Origin: UBA4582 sp013204195
GTDB taxonomy: Bacteria; Pseudomonadota; Gammaproteobacteria; Pseudomonadales; Azotimanducaceae
Direction of reading: 5' to 3'
Length of the DNA: 64,000 bases
Assembly: GCA_963925735.1 (NCBI GenBank)
Contig: CAWUUH010000039.1
Location: forward strand, 1-64,000
Part shown: one piece after another, positions 34,479 to 42,260 of the stretch
How the letters are laid out: each line of letters opens with the position of its first letter
How positions within the stretch are numbered: the first letter of the stretch is position 1
The notes under the pieces: model-generated
Told to the model about the DNA's origin: nothing
The model's database searches: none
What the model saw: only the letters and a program-made list of their open reading frames with translations
Translations under genes and position numbers: made by a program

Positions 34479-35456
34479 CTAGGAGTGACGGGGCCCACGT
34501 TTAGCGGCCCGTTCGACCAAATAGCTGACCAGTTCAGCGAAGCTCAATCCGTAGCCGGCGGCGCCATCGGGATACAAACTGGTGGGCGTCATGCCCGGCA
34601 GGGTATTCACTTCCAGTAGATATTCCTCATCCCCATTGGGTACGACAAAATCTGCCCGTGACAGGTCTCGGCAACCGAGGGCCTGATGAGCCTGGATGGC
34701 GATGGTTTGGAGCCGTTGGGTCTGCTCAGGACTCAGTTGCGCGGGCATGATATGGTCGCTCAGCCCCACCGTATAGCGATGGGCGTAGTCATAGAAGGTG
34801 TTGTCAGGCGTCGCGATCTCGATCACTGGAAAGGCCTCGGTCCGAGTTGGGTCTGCCTGACTGTCAGGGGTGCCTCGGTCAATGACGCCAACGGTGATCT
34901 CTCGACCATCGACGCGCAATTCTACCAATAAACGAGAATCTAATTGAAACGCCGCCTCAAGCGCACCTTGAAGCTGGCTGGCGTTATCCACCAGGGTCAC
35001 GCCCAGAGCGCTGCCTTGGCGGGCTGGTTTGACGACGACGTAGTCGCCCAGGGTGCGCAGGATGCGTTCTGCCGCGGTGGCCACGCCCTGTCTACCCTCG
35101 ACAACGATCTGCTGAATGAGTGGCAGCCCTGCCTCACGAAAGACCTGCTTGGCGATAATCTTGTCCATAGCGATGGCGCTGCTTTGCACGTCGCTGCCCA
35201 CATAGGCATAACCGAGGATATCGAGAAAGCCCTGCAAGGTGCCATCTTCCCCCGGCGCACCATGCACCACAGGAAAGACAACGTCGGGCTGACACTCGGC
35301 CAGTTGGCGCTCAAGGCCGGTTTCTAGAGCGATATCGAATACCTGTGAATAGTTCTCTCGCAGCGCCTTGATGACGCCCTGGGCAGATACCCGGGAGACC
35401 TCAGCCTCGGCAGAGGTGCCGCCGTTGATAACGGCGATTCTTAACTGTTTGTTCAT
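34479..35456 (-). CDS. ddl: D-alanine--D-alanine ligase
   Basis: A 325-residue ATP-grasp enzyme making D-Ala-D-Ala for peptidoglycan. Motifs are the N-terminal VINGGTSAEAEVSRVSAQGV, VFPVVHGAPGEDGTLQG, the SDVQSSAIAMDKIIAKQ loop, VVKPARQGSALGVTLV and C-terminal LLEVNTLPGMTPTSLYP with metal-binding Glu/Asn. HGAPGEDG replaces the more common HGxxGEDG, which is still in pattern. It stands alone, not in a mur/fts cluster, so it may be a DdlA-type housekeeping copy. Confidence 0.95.
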   Translation of the reverse strand: MNKQLRIAVINGGTSAEAEVSRVSAQGVIKALRENYSQVFDIALETGLERQLAECQPDVVFPVVHGAPGEDGTLQGFLDILGYAYVGSDVQSSAIAMDKIIAKQVFREAGLPLIQQIVVEGRQGVATAAERILRTLGDYVVVKPARQGSALGVTLVDNASQLQGALEAAFQLDSRLLVELRVDGREITVGVIDRGTPDSQADPTRTEAFPVIEIATPDNTFYDYAHRYTVGLSDHIMPAQLSPEQTQRLQTIAIQAHQALGCRDLSRADFVVPNGDEEYLLEVNTLPGMTPTSLYPDGAAGYGLSFAELVSYLVERAAKRGPRHS

Positions 35457-35571
35457 GGGTCAGCGCGGTCGTGAAGAATGTAGGATGATAGTAATGGGAA
35501 GCGGGACCAATCGAAAGCGGTGATCTGGGAATATTGCCGGGATCACCGTGCTCATGGCGCTTTGCCAGATC

Positions 35572-37521
35572 TCATGGGTCGAGGTTCAAGATATTGATGG
35601 GGGTAATGCTATCTGCTGGAACAAAACCAAAAATTCGGCCATAGAAATACAATTCGAGATCCAGTGCCCGCTTGATGTTCGCGGCCTGCCGAAAACCATG
35701 CTGCTCACCTTCAAAGGCTACATAGGCGACGGGAATGCCCTTCTTCTCAAGGGCCGCGACCATCTCTTGCGCCTGGTTAGGGGGTACGACCTTGTCCTCC
35801 AGTCCCTGAAAGAAGATCACCGGACAATCCAGTTGGTCAATATGATTGATGGGCGAACGGTCTTGGTAAATTTTGATGTCACGGGGGTACTCACCGATCA
35901 GACTGTCCAGATAGCGAGACTCGAATTTGTGGGTGTCTTTAGCCAGCGCTTCCAGGTCACCGACGCCATAATAGCTGGCGCCCGCCTTGAAGGTGCTGCG
36001 TAGGGCCAGAGCAGCCAGGGTGGTGTAGCCACCGGCGCTGCCGCCCTTGATAGCGAGCCGTTGCGCATCGGCCAGGCCTTGATCTACCAAGTGCTGGGCG
36101 CCAAAGACGGTGTCGTCAACGTCGACAATACCCCACTGGTGTTTGAGCTTGTCGCGATAGGCGCGGCCGTAGCCGGTGGAGCCGCGGTAGTTCACATCCA
36201 GTACCGCAAAGCCGCGGCTGGTCCAGTATTGCTTGCGTAGGTTGAGCCCGGAATGGGTGGCGCTGGTGGGTCCGCCGTGGAGTTCAACCACCAGTGGTGG
36301 AGCGCTACCTTCTGGCGACTGAAAATCCTGGTTAGTGGGTGGGTAGTAAAAGCCGTGGGCGATATCACCGTCGGTTGAGGGGAAGTCGATAGCCTGGGGC
36401 ACGGCGTAATAGCCAGGGTCCAGTTCCAGGTCACAGGACGACTTGACTCGAGTGGTTTTGCCGCTCGCCAGATCAAGGCAGATGACAGCGCTGAAGGTAG
36501 TGGCTGACGCGCCAACAAAAGTGCAAAGGCGCTGGTCCTCGCTCAGGTGAATGCCGCCAATGTCGGTGTAGGGTTGCTCCAATATTCGGTGATTGCCATC
36601 GGCTTGCAGCAACGCCAATTGACTGACGCAATTGCTCGAATAACAGCAGAGTATATCGGTACCGATGAACTGGTAATTCGTCGGACCAAAGACCCACTGG
36701 GGCTCGCCAAACTCGGCGCTCATGGGCCATAGGTTGAGCGCCTCACTGTCAGCCGAGTGGCGATACAGGTTCCACCAGCCACTGCGGTCAGAGATAAAGT
36801 GTAGTTGACCATTCGCCGCATAGCGGGGTTGTTGAACGGCCTCCGTTCGACTGCCGGCAATCTTCTCCACAACCAGTAGGCCGTACTCATCGTTACTTGG
36901 ATCTGGCACGGCGGCTTGCCAGAGTTCGGTGCCATCCCAGGGCATATCCGGATGGTTCCAGGTGATCCAGGCAAGCTGGGTGCCATCAGGACTTAATGCC
37001 GGTGCGGCAAAAAAGTCGTGACCACGGCTTAAGGGGGTCACGGAGCCGCTGCTTAAATCCACAGCCGCCAGGTAGTTTTCGGGCTCAGCGGGTGCCTGAC
37101 TGTGGTCTTCCACTACACAGATCAGGCGATTTCTGCGGGTATCAACAATGCCATCGGCAAACCGCAGGTGGGGTGTATGGGTGAGTTGCCGAGGTGGTTC
37201 TGGTGTCTCGGTCAGGCTGTCGATTTGATAGATTTGTTGATCAGCAAAATGGCAGAAATAGAGGGTCTGGGCATGCTGCCACCAGGCGCCGCCACCATAT
37301 TCGTGGACTCGAGTGCGGACATTAAAGGGCGCGGGTGTCATATCGGTGGTGCGGCCGTCTGGGGTGCGTCGCACGATGACGTTGCGCCCGGCTTCTCGTG
37401 GCCTGGCTTCAACCCAGTATTGGGCGCCAGCAAATAATGCGGGACTGCCGACGCCGATCATCTCGGCGACAATCAAGTCTGAGGTGATGGGTGATTTCCA
37501 GGTGCCGTATTCTGCGATCAT
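35572..37521 (-). CDS. S9 family prolyl oligopeptidase / acylaminoacyl-peptidase
   Basis: The 649-residue serine peptidase has an N-terminal beta-propeller (repeats such as LSPDGTQLAWITWNHPDMPW) and a C-terminal alpha/beta-hydrolase domain. Catalytic Ser495 is in GGSAGGYT; the Asp lies in FFQGLEDKVVPPNQ and the His in GEQHGFR. HGGPTSATHSGLNLRKQYWTSRGFAVLDVNYRGSTGYGR forms the oxyanion side. The start at 37521 (MIAEYGTWKSPIT) is typical for the family. No signal peptide is seen, so it is cytoplasmic. It probably trims peptides. Confidence 0.92.
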   Translation of the reverse strand: MIAEYGTWKSPITSDLIVAEMIGVGSPALFAGAQYWVEARPREAGRNVIVRRTPDGRTTDMTPAPFNVRTRVHEYGGGAWWQHAQTLYFCHFADQQIYQIDSLTETPEPPRQLTHTPHLRFADGIVDTRRNRLICVVEDHSQAPAEPENYLAAVDLSSGSVTPLSRGHDFFAAPALSPDGTQLAWITWNHPDMPWDGTELWQAAVPDPSNDEYGLLVVEKIAGSRTEAVQQPRYAANGQLHFISDRSGWWNLYRHSADSEALNLWPMSAEFGEPQWVFGPTNYQFIGTDILCCYSSNCVSQLALLQADGNHRILEQPYTDIGGIHLSEDQRLCTFVGASATTFSAVICLDLASGKTTRVKSSCDLELDPGYYAVPQAIDFPSTDGDIAHGFYYPPTNQDFQSPEGSAPPLVVELHGGPTSATHSGLNLRKQYWTSRGFAVLDVNYRGSTGYGRAYRDKLKHQWGIVDVDDTVFGAQHLVDQGLADAQRLAIKGGSAGGYTTLAALALRSTFKAGASYYGVGDLEALAKDTHKFESRYLDSLIGEYPRDIKIYQDRSPINHIDQLDCPVIFFQGLEDKVVPPNQAQEMVAALEKKGIPVAYVAFEGEQHGFRQAANIKRALDLELYFYGRIFGFVPADSITPINILNLDP

Positions 37522-37675
37522 GCGGGGGTCCTTTTGTGCTTTGCAAAGTGCGTTGTCGAAAGATTGATCCGTAGGTTTCTTTGTGTGAGTTTGTTTAATT
37601 TGCTCTGTGCGAGCCTTTATCCAAAGCCAGCCGATCAAGTGTTGTTGATGCTCGAGATCATTTCACCTCGAAGGC

Positions 37676-37921
37676 TTAACCGATACTGTCGAGAAATTGA
37701 GTCAGCCCATGAGCGTCAAATGGCCAGCCCAATTCGGTATCGGCGCGATCGGTTTTAATCACTGGAATGCGAATGCCGTATAACATCATCAAGTCATCAG
37801 AATCACTGATTTCGACTTCCTGAATAATCATCGAGCGCCCTTGAGCCTGACTTTGCTGCAGTAACCCTAATGCCTGCTCACATAAATGACAACCGAGGGT
37901 CGTATAGAGGGTAAGGATCAT
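37676..37921 (-). CDS. Glutaredoxin-like DUF836 protein
   Basis: The 81-residue thioredoxin-fold protein starts MILTLYTTLGCHLCEQA with a CHLC redox pair at residues 11-14 and has the cis-Pro region RIPVIKTD near residue 53. These are the marks of the small glutaredoxin-like (DUF836) family. It overlaps the tatD stop by 4 bp and is the last gene of a slt-tatD-glutaredoxin run. Redox partner unknown. Confidence 0.9.
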   Translation of the reverse strand: MILTLYTTLGCHLCEQALGLLQQSQAQGRSMIIQEVEISDSDDLMMLYGIRIPVIKTDRADTELGWPFDAHGLTQFLDSIG

Positions 37922-38736
37922 AGGCGAAAGAATTCCCGAGCGTTGGTGGTCGTGGTACGAGCGATGTCTGCATAAGATTTACCGGTGGCAGTCGCGACAG
38001 CCTGACACACGTAAGGCAAATGCACGGGTTCATTGCGGCGGCCTTTGGGCTTGGGTTTGATGTTGCGTGGCAGCAGATAGGGGGCGTCAGTTTCGATCAG
38101 TAGTCGATTGTCAGGTATGTCGCTAACCAATGGGATCAGGTGGGCGCCACGGCGTTCATCACAGATCCAGCCGGTGATGCCTATGTGGCAATCTAGATCC
38201 AGATAGTGATACAGCGCCGCGGCCTCGCCGGTAAAGCAATGAACCACCACCTGACTCAGTTGATCCCGATAAGGTCTCAACACCTCAAGGAACGCCTGGC
38301 TGGATTCCCGTTCATGGAGGAACATGGGCAGGCCGGTTTCAATAGCCAACTCAATGTGAGCCTCAAAGGCCTGTATTTGCTGGTCTCGAGGACAAATGTC
38401 GCGAAAGAAATCCAGGCCCGTCTCGCCGATCGCCTTGATCTCAGGTTGAGCCGCCAGGGTGCGCAGTTGAGCCAGTGCGGCTGGGTTGGCCTCGTCCGCG
38501 TGATGGGGGTGGATGCCTGCTGTCGCCCATAGATAGCCAGGCTGTTGCCGGGCCAGTGTCAGGGCATCGAGGCTGCCTTGCAGAGATGCGCCAGTGACAA
38601 TGATCTGGTTGACGCCGGCCTGTTGGGCGCGGTCCAGCAGGTCAGTGAAGTCTGCGACGAACGACTCGTGAGTTAGATTCGCGCCAATATCGATTAAGGC
38701 TGCGGGGGCATTGGCTTGCTGGCTCGGTATGTTCAT
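37918..38736 (-). CDS. tatD: TatD family metal-dependent hydrolase
   Basis: The 272-residue TIM-barrel hydrolase begins LIDIGANLTHESF (where the common form is D-x-H-x-H, here N-x-T-x-E as in TatD itself) and has ATAGIHPHHADE, AIGETGLDFFRD with the metal-binding Glu, FLHERESSQAFLEVL, VVHCFTGEA and LLIETDAPYLLPRNIKPKPKGRRNEP. TatD acts as a 3'-5' DNase/RNase on damaged DNA. Despite its name it is not part of Tat export, and no tatABC is here. It is coupled to the glutaredoxin gene. Confidence 0.94.
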   Translation of the reverse strand: MNIPSQQANAPAALIDIGANLTHESFVADFTDLLDRAQQAGVNQIIVTGASLQGSLDALTLARQQPGYLWATAGIHPHHADEANPAALAQLRTLAAQPEIKAIGETGLDFFRDICPRDQQIQAFEAHIELAIETGLPMFLHERESSQAFLEVLRPYRDQLSQVVVHCFTGEAAALYHYLDLDCHIGITGWICDERRGAHLIPLVSDIPDNRLLIETDAPYLLPRNIKPKPKGRRNEPVHLPYVCQAVATATGKSYADIARTTTTNAREFFRL

Positions 38737-38815
38737 GGGAATAATCTATGCCTGCCTGCGGCCGCTAAGGAATGGGCAGTATACCTGAGACGGAACCTTG
38801 GGGGAGGCCGCGAAT

Positions 38816-40846
38816 TTATGACTTGCCGGGCATTGACCCCGACGTTGGTGTTGACGCTTCGGGTTGGTAAAAATCACGCCATTCACTCGGATCAATCATT
38901 GGCAAAGTCTGATTCAAACGCCGCGCATAAATACTGGTGAACATCAGAACATTCTGCACATAGTCGCGGGTCTCCTGAAACGGAATTGTTTCGATCCAGA
39001 TATCCAAGGGTAGTTCAGGATTCAGCCAGCCCTCGACTCGGGTGGGTCCGGCATTGTAGGCGGCGGAAGCCAGGATGCGATTGTTATTGAAGCGCTTGAG
39101 TAGACTGCCTAGGTACGCGGTGCCGAGTTGAATATTGGTCTCCGGATCAATGAGCTGTTGTCGAGATGTATATTTTACGCCGTGGCGTTGAGCGGTTTGT
39201 TCAGCTGTCGTCGGCATCAGTTGCATCAAACCCATGGCGCCGGCGCCTGATCGTGCGTCGGGCATAAAAGCACTCTCCTGTCGGGCAATGGCGATACCCC
39301 AGGGCAGAGAGATATTCGTAGCCTGGGTATTGAGTTTGAAGCTGTCGTGGTACGCCAGAGGAAATCGAATCGCCAGGTCGTTCCAGGCTTTAGCATCAAT
39401 CATGGCTCGAATCGACTGATGATACTGCCCCCAGCTCTGCGTCACGCGAGCAGCGATCTGCTGCTCGCGAGGGGAGAATTCTCGGGTCGTAAACCGCCAT
39501 TCCCGTCGAGCACTGGTGAGTTCATTCAAGGCAAAGAGTTCTTCGGCACGGCGTATGCCCGGCATGGCTTGCAGATTAGACACTTCCTCATCGCTGATGG
39601 GTGTGGGTTGGTCTTGATAATCATAGGGGCTGCCGACAATGTCCGCGGCAAGAAAGCTATAGAAGTCTCGTTGGCTCGAGATCTGGGTGTAAATTTGGTT
39701 CGCCGAGGCGCGATCTCTCGAGTCGCTGGAGCCTGCCAAAATGCGTGCCCGCCAATACTGCCAGCGTGTGGTCTGCTGGCTGGCGGGTTCAAGGCGATTG
39801 ATCATCACCAACGCCTGGCCCCAATCGAGTTGTTGCAGTGCGAGGCGAATGCGTGCCTCAAGCAGTTGGGTCTGACCAGTGAGGGTAACCGGCAGGCTGT
39901 CGAGCTGCTCATCGGGGTCACCAGTTCGGCTCAGGCGGATACCGATGCTAGTCAATGTGCTTTCAATCTCTGCGGTGTCGAATTCGTGGTTAGTCTGATA
40001 GTCCTTCATGGTTGCCAGTGCTGAGATGGCATCACGCCGCGCCAGGCGCTCAATACCATGAAGAATGATTTGTCGCTGCCGGCGATTGTCAGCGCTAAAG
40101 CGCCGTGTCTGACGAATCAGCTCGGGTCTGCGGTGAACGTCAATGTAGCTTCTGGCTAGGCTTTTATCAGCCCTGCCGATAAAGCGTAACAGGTAGCGGG
40201 CCAAGGTAATCTTGTTGTCGGCCATCGCGAGCTGCAATCGCTGCCATGCCATCTCATCGGTGAGCAAGCCCGCATCACGCCAAACTTTGAAGAGCGGGTC
40301 GCATTCTTCTGGTTGCGACCGACTCACGAGCCAAAGCGTCTGAGCTTGACTGTAGGCCTCGGGTAATCGGTCAGCCTTGTAGAGTGCATACCCGTAGAAG
40401 CAGGCATTGATGCTCGTGGTACTATTCAGGTCGTACATGGCCAGAAACTCATTCCAGCGATGATGTTTGGCAAGATAATAGAGCCAGTTCTGGCGCAACT
40501 GATCGGCCAGTGGCGTATCGGCCCATTGGTCAATAAAACCCTGAATTGAGTCGCTATTCTGGCGGATCAGACTATAGATTTTGTCGGTGTATTCGAGATA
40601 CGGATACAGGGGATAGTGCGTCAGGTTGGCGCGCAGCCGTCGATATTTATTTTTTTGGCGAGACTTGATGGCAGACATGGCCTCCAGATAGTCGCTGCGC
40701 TGTTCGGCGACGCTGGGCGCCGCCTCAGCCTGTGCAGGGCTCAGGCTCGCGAGCATTAGGCCAAAGATGAGGCCTACCCGCAGTGAGGCTGTCACGACAA
40801 GCTGTTTCAGAATGACGACTGCGGCAACGAACAGAGTAGGTGCCAT
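38816..40846 (-). CDS. slt: Soluble lytic murein transglycosylase
   Basis: A 676-residue periplasmic enzyme that cleaves peptidoglycan to 1,6-anhydro-muropeptides. It has an N-terminal signal (VGLIFGLMLASLSPAQAEA), a long alpha-superhelical U/L domain and a C-terminal goose-lysozyme-like domain. The catalytic Glu is in IARQESAFMPDARSGAGAMGLMQLMP, followed by NIQLGTAYLGSLLKRFNNN and ASAAYNAGPTRVEGWL. The first 25 residues before the hydrophobic core are longer than usual; the ATG at residue 31 is too late to keep the signal, so a start in between is possible. Confidence 0.94.
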   Translation of the reverse strand: MAPTLFVAAVVILKQLVVTASLRVGLIFGLMLASLSPAQAEAAPSVAEQRSDYLEAMSAIKSRQKNKYRRLRANLTHYPLYPYLEYTDKIYSLIRQNSDSIQGFIDQWADTPLADQLRQNWLYYLAKHHRWNEFLAMYDLNSTTSINACFYGYALYKADRLPEAYSQAQTLWLVSRSQPEECDPLFKVWRDAGLLTDEMAWQRLQLAMADNKITLARYLLRFIGRADKSLARSYIDVHRRPELIRQTRRFSADNRRQRQIILHGIERLARRDAISALATMKDYQTNHEFDTAEIESTLTSIGIRLSRTGDPDEQLDSLPVTLTGQTQLLEARIRLALQQLDWGQALVMINRLEPASQQTTRWQYWRARILAGSSDSRDRASANQIYTQISSQRDFYSFLAADIVGSPYDYQDQPTPISDEEVSNLQAMPGIRRAEELFALNELTSARREWRFTTREFSPREQQIAARVTQSWGQYHQSIRAMIDAKAWNDLAIRFPLAYHDSFKLNTQATNISLPWGIAIARQESAFMPDARSGAGAMGLMQLMPTTAEQTAQRHGVKYTSRQQLIDPETNIQLGTAYLGSLLKRFNNNRILASAAYNAGPTRVEGWLNPELPLDIWIETIPFQETRDYVQNVLMFTSIYARRLNQTLPMIDPSEWRDFYQPEASTPTSGSMPGKS

Positions 40847-40878
40847 CTGACAGGTTTTATAGCCGGTGGCGCGGCAGT

Positions 40879-40902
40879 CTTGCCATCCATCTTGCCATCC
40901 AT
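40879..40902. repeat. 12-bp tandem repeat, two copies, upstream of slt
   Basis: CTTGCCATCCAT occurs twice, exactly, in the short gap between the UspA-like gene and slt. Confidence 0.8.
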
Positions 40903-40920
40903 GATGAAGTAAATCTGTGA

Positions 40921-41355
40921 TTAGTTGCCGACGCGAACGGCCAGAACGTCACAGGTGGCCCCGTGCAGAACGCCATTGGCGGTCGACCCAAGCAGCAAGG
41001 CCAGACCGGCGCGACCGTGGCTGCCAACGACAATCAGGTCGGCACCGATTTCTTTGGCCAGCGCGTGAATTTCGGTTTCTGGCCGACCGAAAATCAAATG
41101 CTGATTCTCTGGTGAAATCGATAAGGTCTTGGCAAATTCGGCGAGATGGGATTTAGCGGTGTCCTGAATCTGCTCTTGGATGGTCGACAGATCCATCGGG
41201 ATATCACCGCCATAGGCTAGGCTCAAGGGCTCAATAACATGGACGCAGCTGAGTTCGGCAGAGAAGGCTTGCGTCAATGCACAAGCGCGTTGCGTCACTT
41301 GGCGGGATTCTTCTGTCAGATCAACCGCGACTAATATGTGTCTGTATTCACTCAT
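40921..41355 (-). CDS. Universal stress protein (UspA family)
   Basis: A 144-residue single-domain Usp: HILVAVDLTEESRQVTQRAC at the N-terminus, HVIEPLS in the second strand, and the ATP-binding GSHGRAGLALLLGSTANGVLHGATCDVLAVR at the end (G-2x-G-9x-G-S/T pattern). It is expected to be a cytoplasmic stress-induced dimer. It lies upstream of slt with a 74-bp gap and could share a transcript, but no functional link is evident. Confidence 0.94.
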   Translation of the reverse strand: MSEYRHILVAVDLTEESRQVTQRACALTQAFSAELSCVHVIEPLSLAYGGDIPMDLSTIQEQIQDTAKSHLAEFAKTLSISPENQHLIFGRPETEIHALAKEIGADLIVVGSHGRAGLALLLGSTANGVLHGATCDVLAVRVGN

Positions 41356-41479
41356 AGGGCAAGCCTCGGATGGTTTTTATCATTATGTTGCGTGCTCTGG
41401 CAAATTTACACAGTAAACTGGTTCACCTCAACAGCAATGGCTATATAGGCCTGCGCTTTTACTCTCAGGCGTCAAAATT

Positions 41480-42109
41480 ATGGCCTATGTCATTATTGTC
41501 ATCATACTTTTAATCATTATTGGCCCCATTCTCGCTGTCTTGCCGTCAAAGCGGCAAAAAGACCAGATGCAAAAGCGCCAAACCGCTATGAAGGCCGGCA
41601 TCAGTGTCAACCTGACGCGAATCGATGATCCGGATCCTGATCCTGAGAAATACTTGAGTAATACGGGTAAGCCCCTGGAGCGAGTGATGGCGTTGATTGC
41701 GTATCGGTTGCCGCGGTTGCGTCCTGGTCAGCGGCGGCAGGTGGCCTATGACTGGGCGTTAGAGCGTAAGCTCAACCAGGCTGTCGGGTCTCATAATGCA
41801 GATCTGCCCAGCGGATGGTGTTGGGGGAATGCTAGCTCAGGGCCCTTTTCAGAACCCCTTTCAGCATCCATGTCGGTGCCCGCGTCTGCCTCCCTGCCGG
41901 TAGCCTTGCGTGAATATTTGCGAGGGGCGGTTGCCGGCCTGCCTGACGATGTTGTCAGGGTGGAGGAGCGAAAAAATATTATTTCAGCCTATTGGAGGGA
42001 GCAAGGTGGCGCTGTGGAATTGGCTAAAGTGATTGATTTTCTTACAGATTGTGCTGCGATTACAGACCCGCTCGAAGATGACAGTTCAGCCTCGGGTGGA
42101 GGCCGTTAA
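41480..42109 (+). CDS. Hypothetical membrane-anchored protein
   Basis: The 209-residue protein has one N-terminal helix (YVIIVIILLIIIGPILAVLPSKRQKDQMQKRQ) followed by a basic stop-transfer region, giving an N-out, cytoplasmic-body topology. The body contains ERVMALIAYRLPRLRPGQRRQVAYDWALERKLNQ and a C-terminal LREYLRGAVAGLPDDVVRVEERKNIISAYWREQGG. A Ser/Ala/Pro-rich linker (SASMSVPASASLPVAL) sits between. I do not recognise a family. It lies upstream of topA with a 151-bp gap. Confidence 0.7.
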   Translation: MAYVIIVIILLIIIGPILAVLPSKRQKDQMQKRQTAMKAGISVNLTRIDDPDPDPEKYLSNTGKPLERVMALIAYRLPRLRPGQRRQVAYDWALERKLNQAVGSHNADLPSGWCWGNASSGPFSEPLSASMSVPASASLPVALREYLRGAVAGLPDDVVRVEERKNIISAYWREQGGAVELAKVIDFLTDCAAITDPLEDDSSASGGGR

Positions 42110-42260
42110 GACGACAAAGGTTGACAGCAGCACGCGATAGCAGGCTAAGCTAATAGGACATGGGCGCCAGAATCAGTTTAGTTATGGGTTGACCTGCGCC
42201 AGGTAACACATTATACATGTCGGCATTTTCACGGCCAGCCCGACTGCTATCAAGGAAGTT

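Noticed and set aside
37918..38736. Link of tatD to Tat export
   Set aside because: The protein is a TatD nuclease-type hydrolase and no tatABC genes are present.
41480..42109. YajC-like translocase subunit
   Set aside because: Only the single N-terminal helix and basic region are similar; the rest does not fit.
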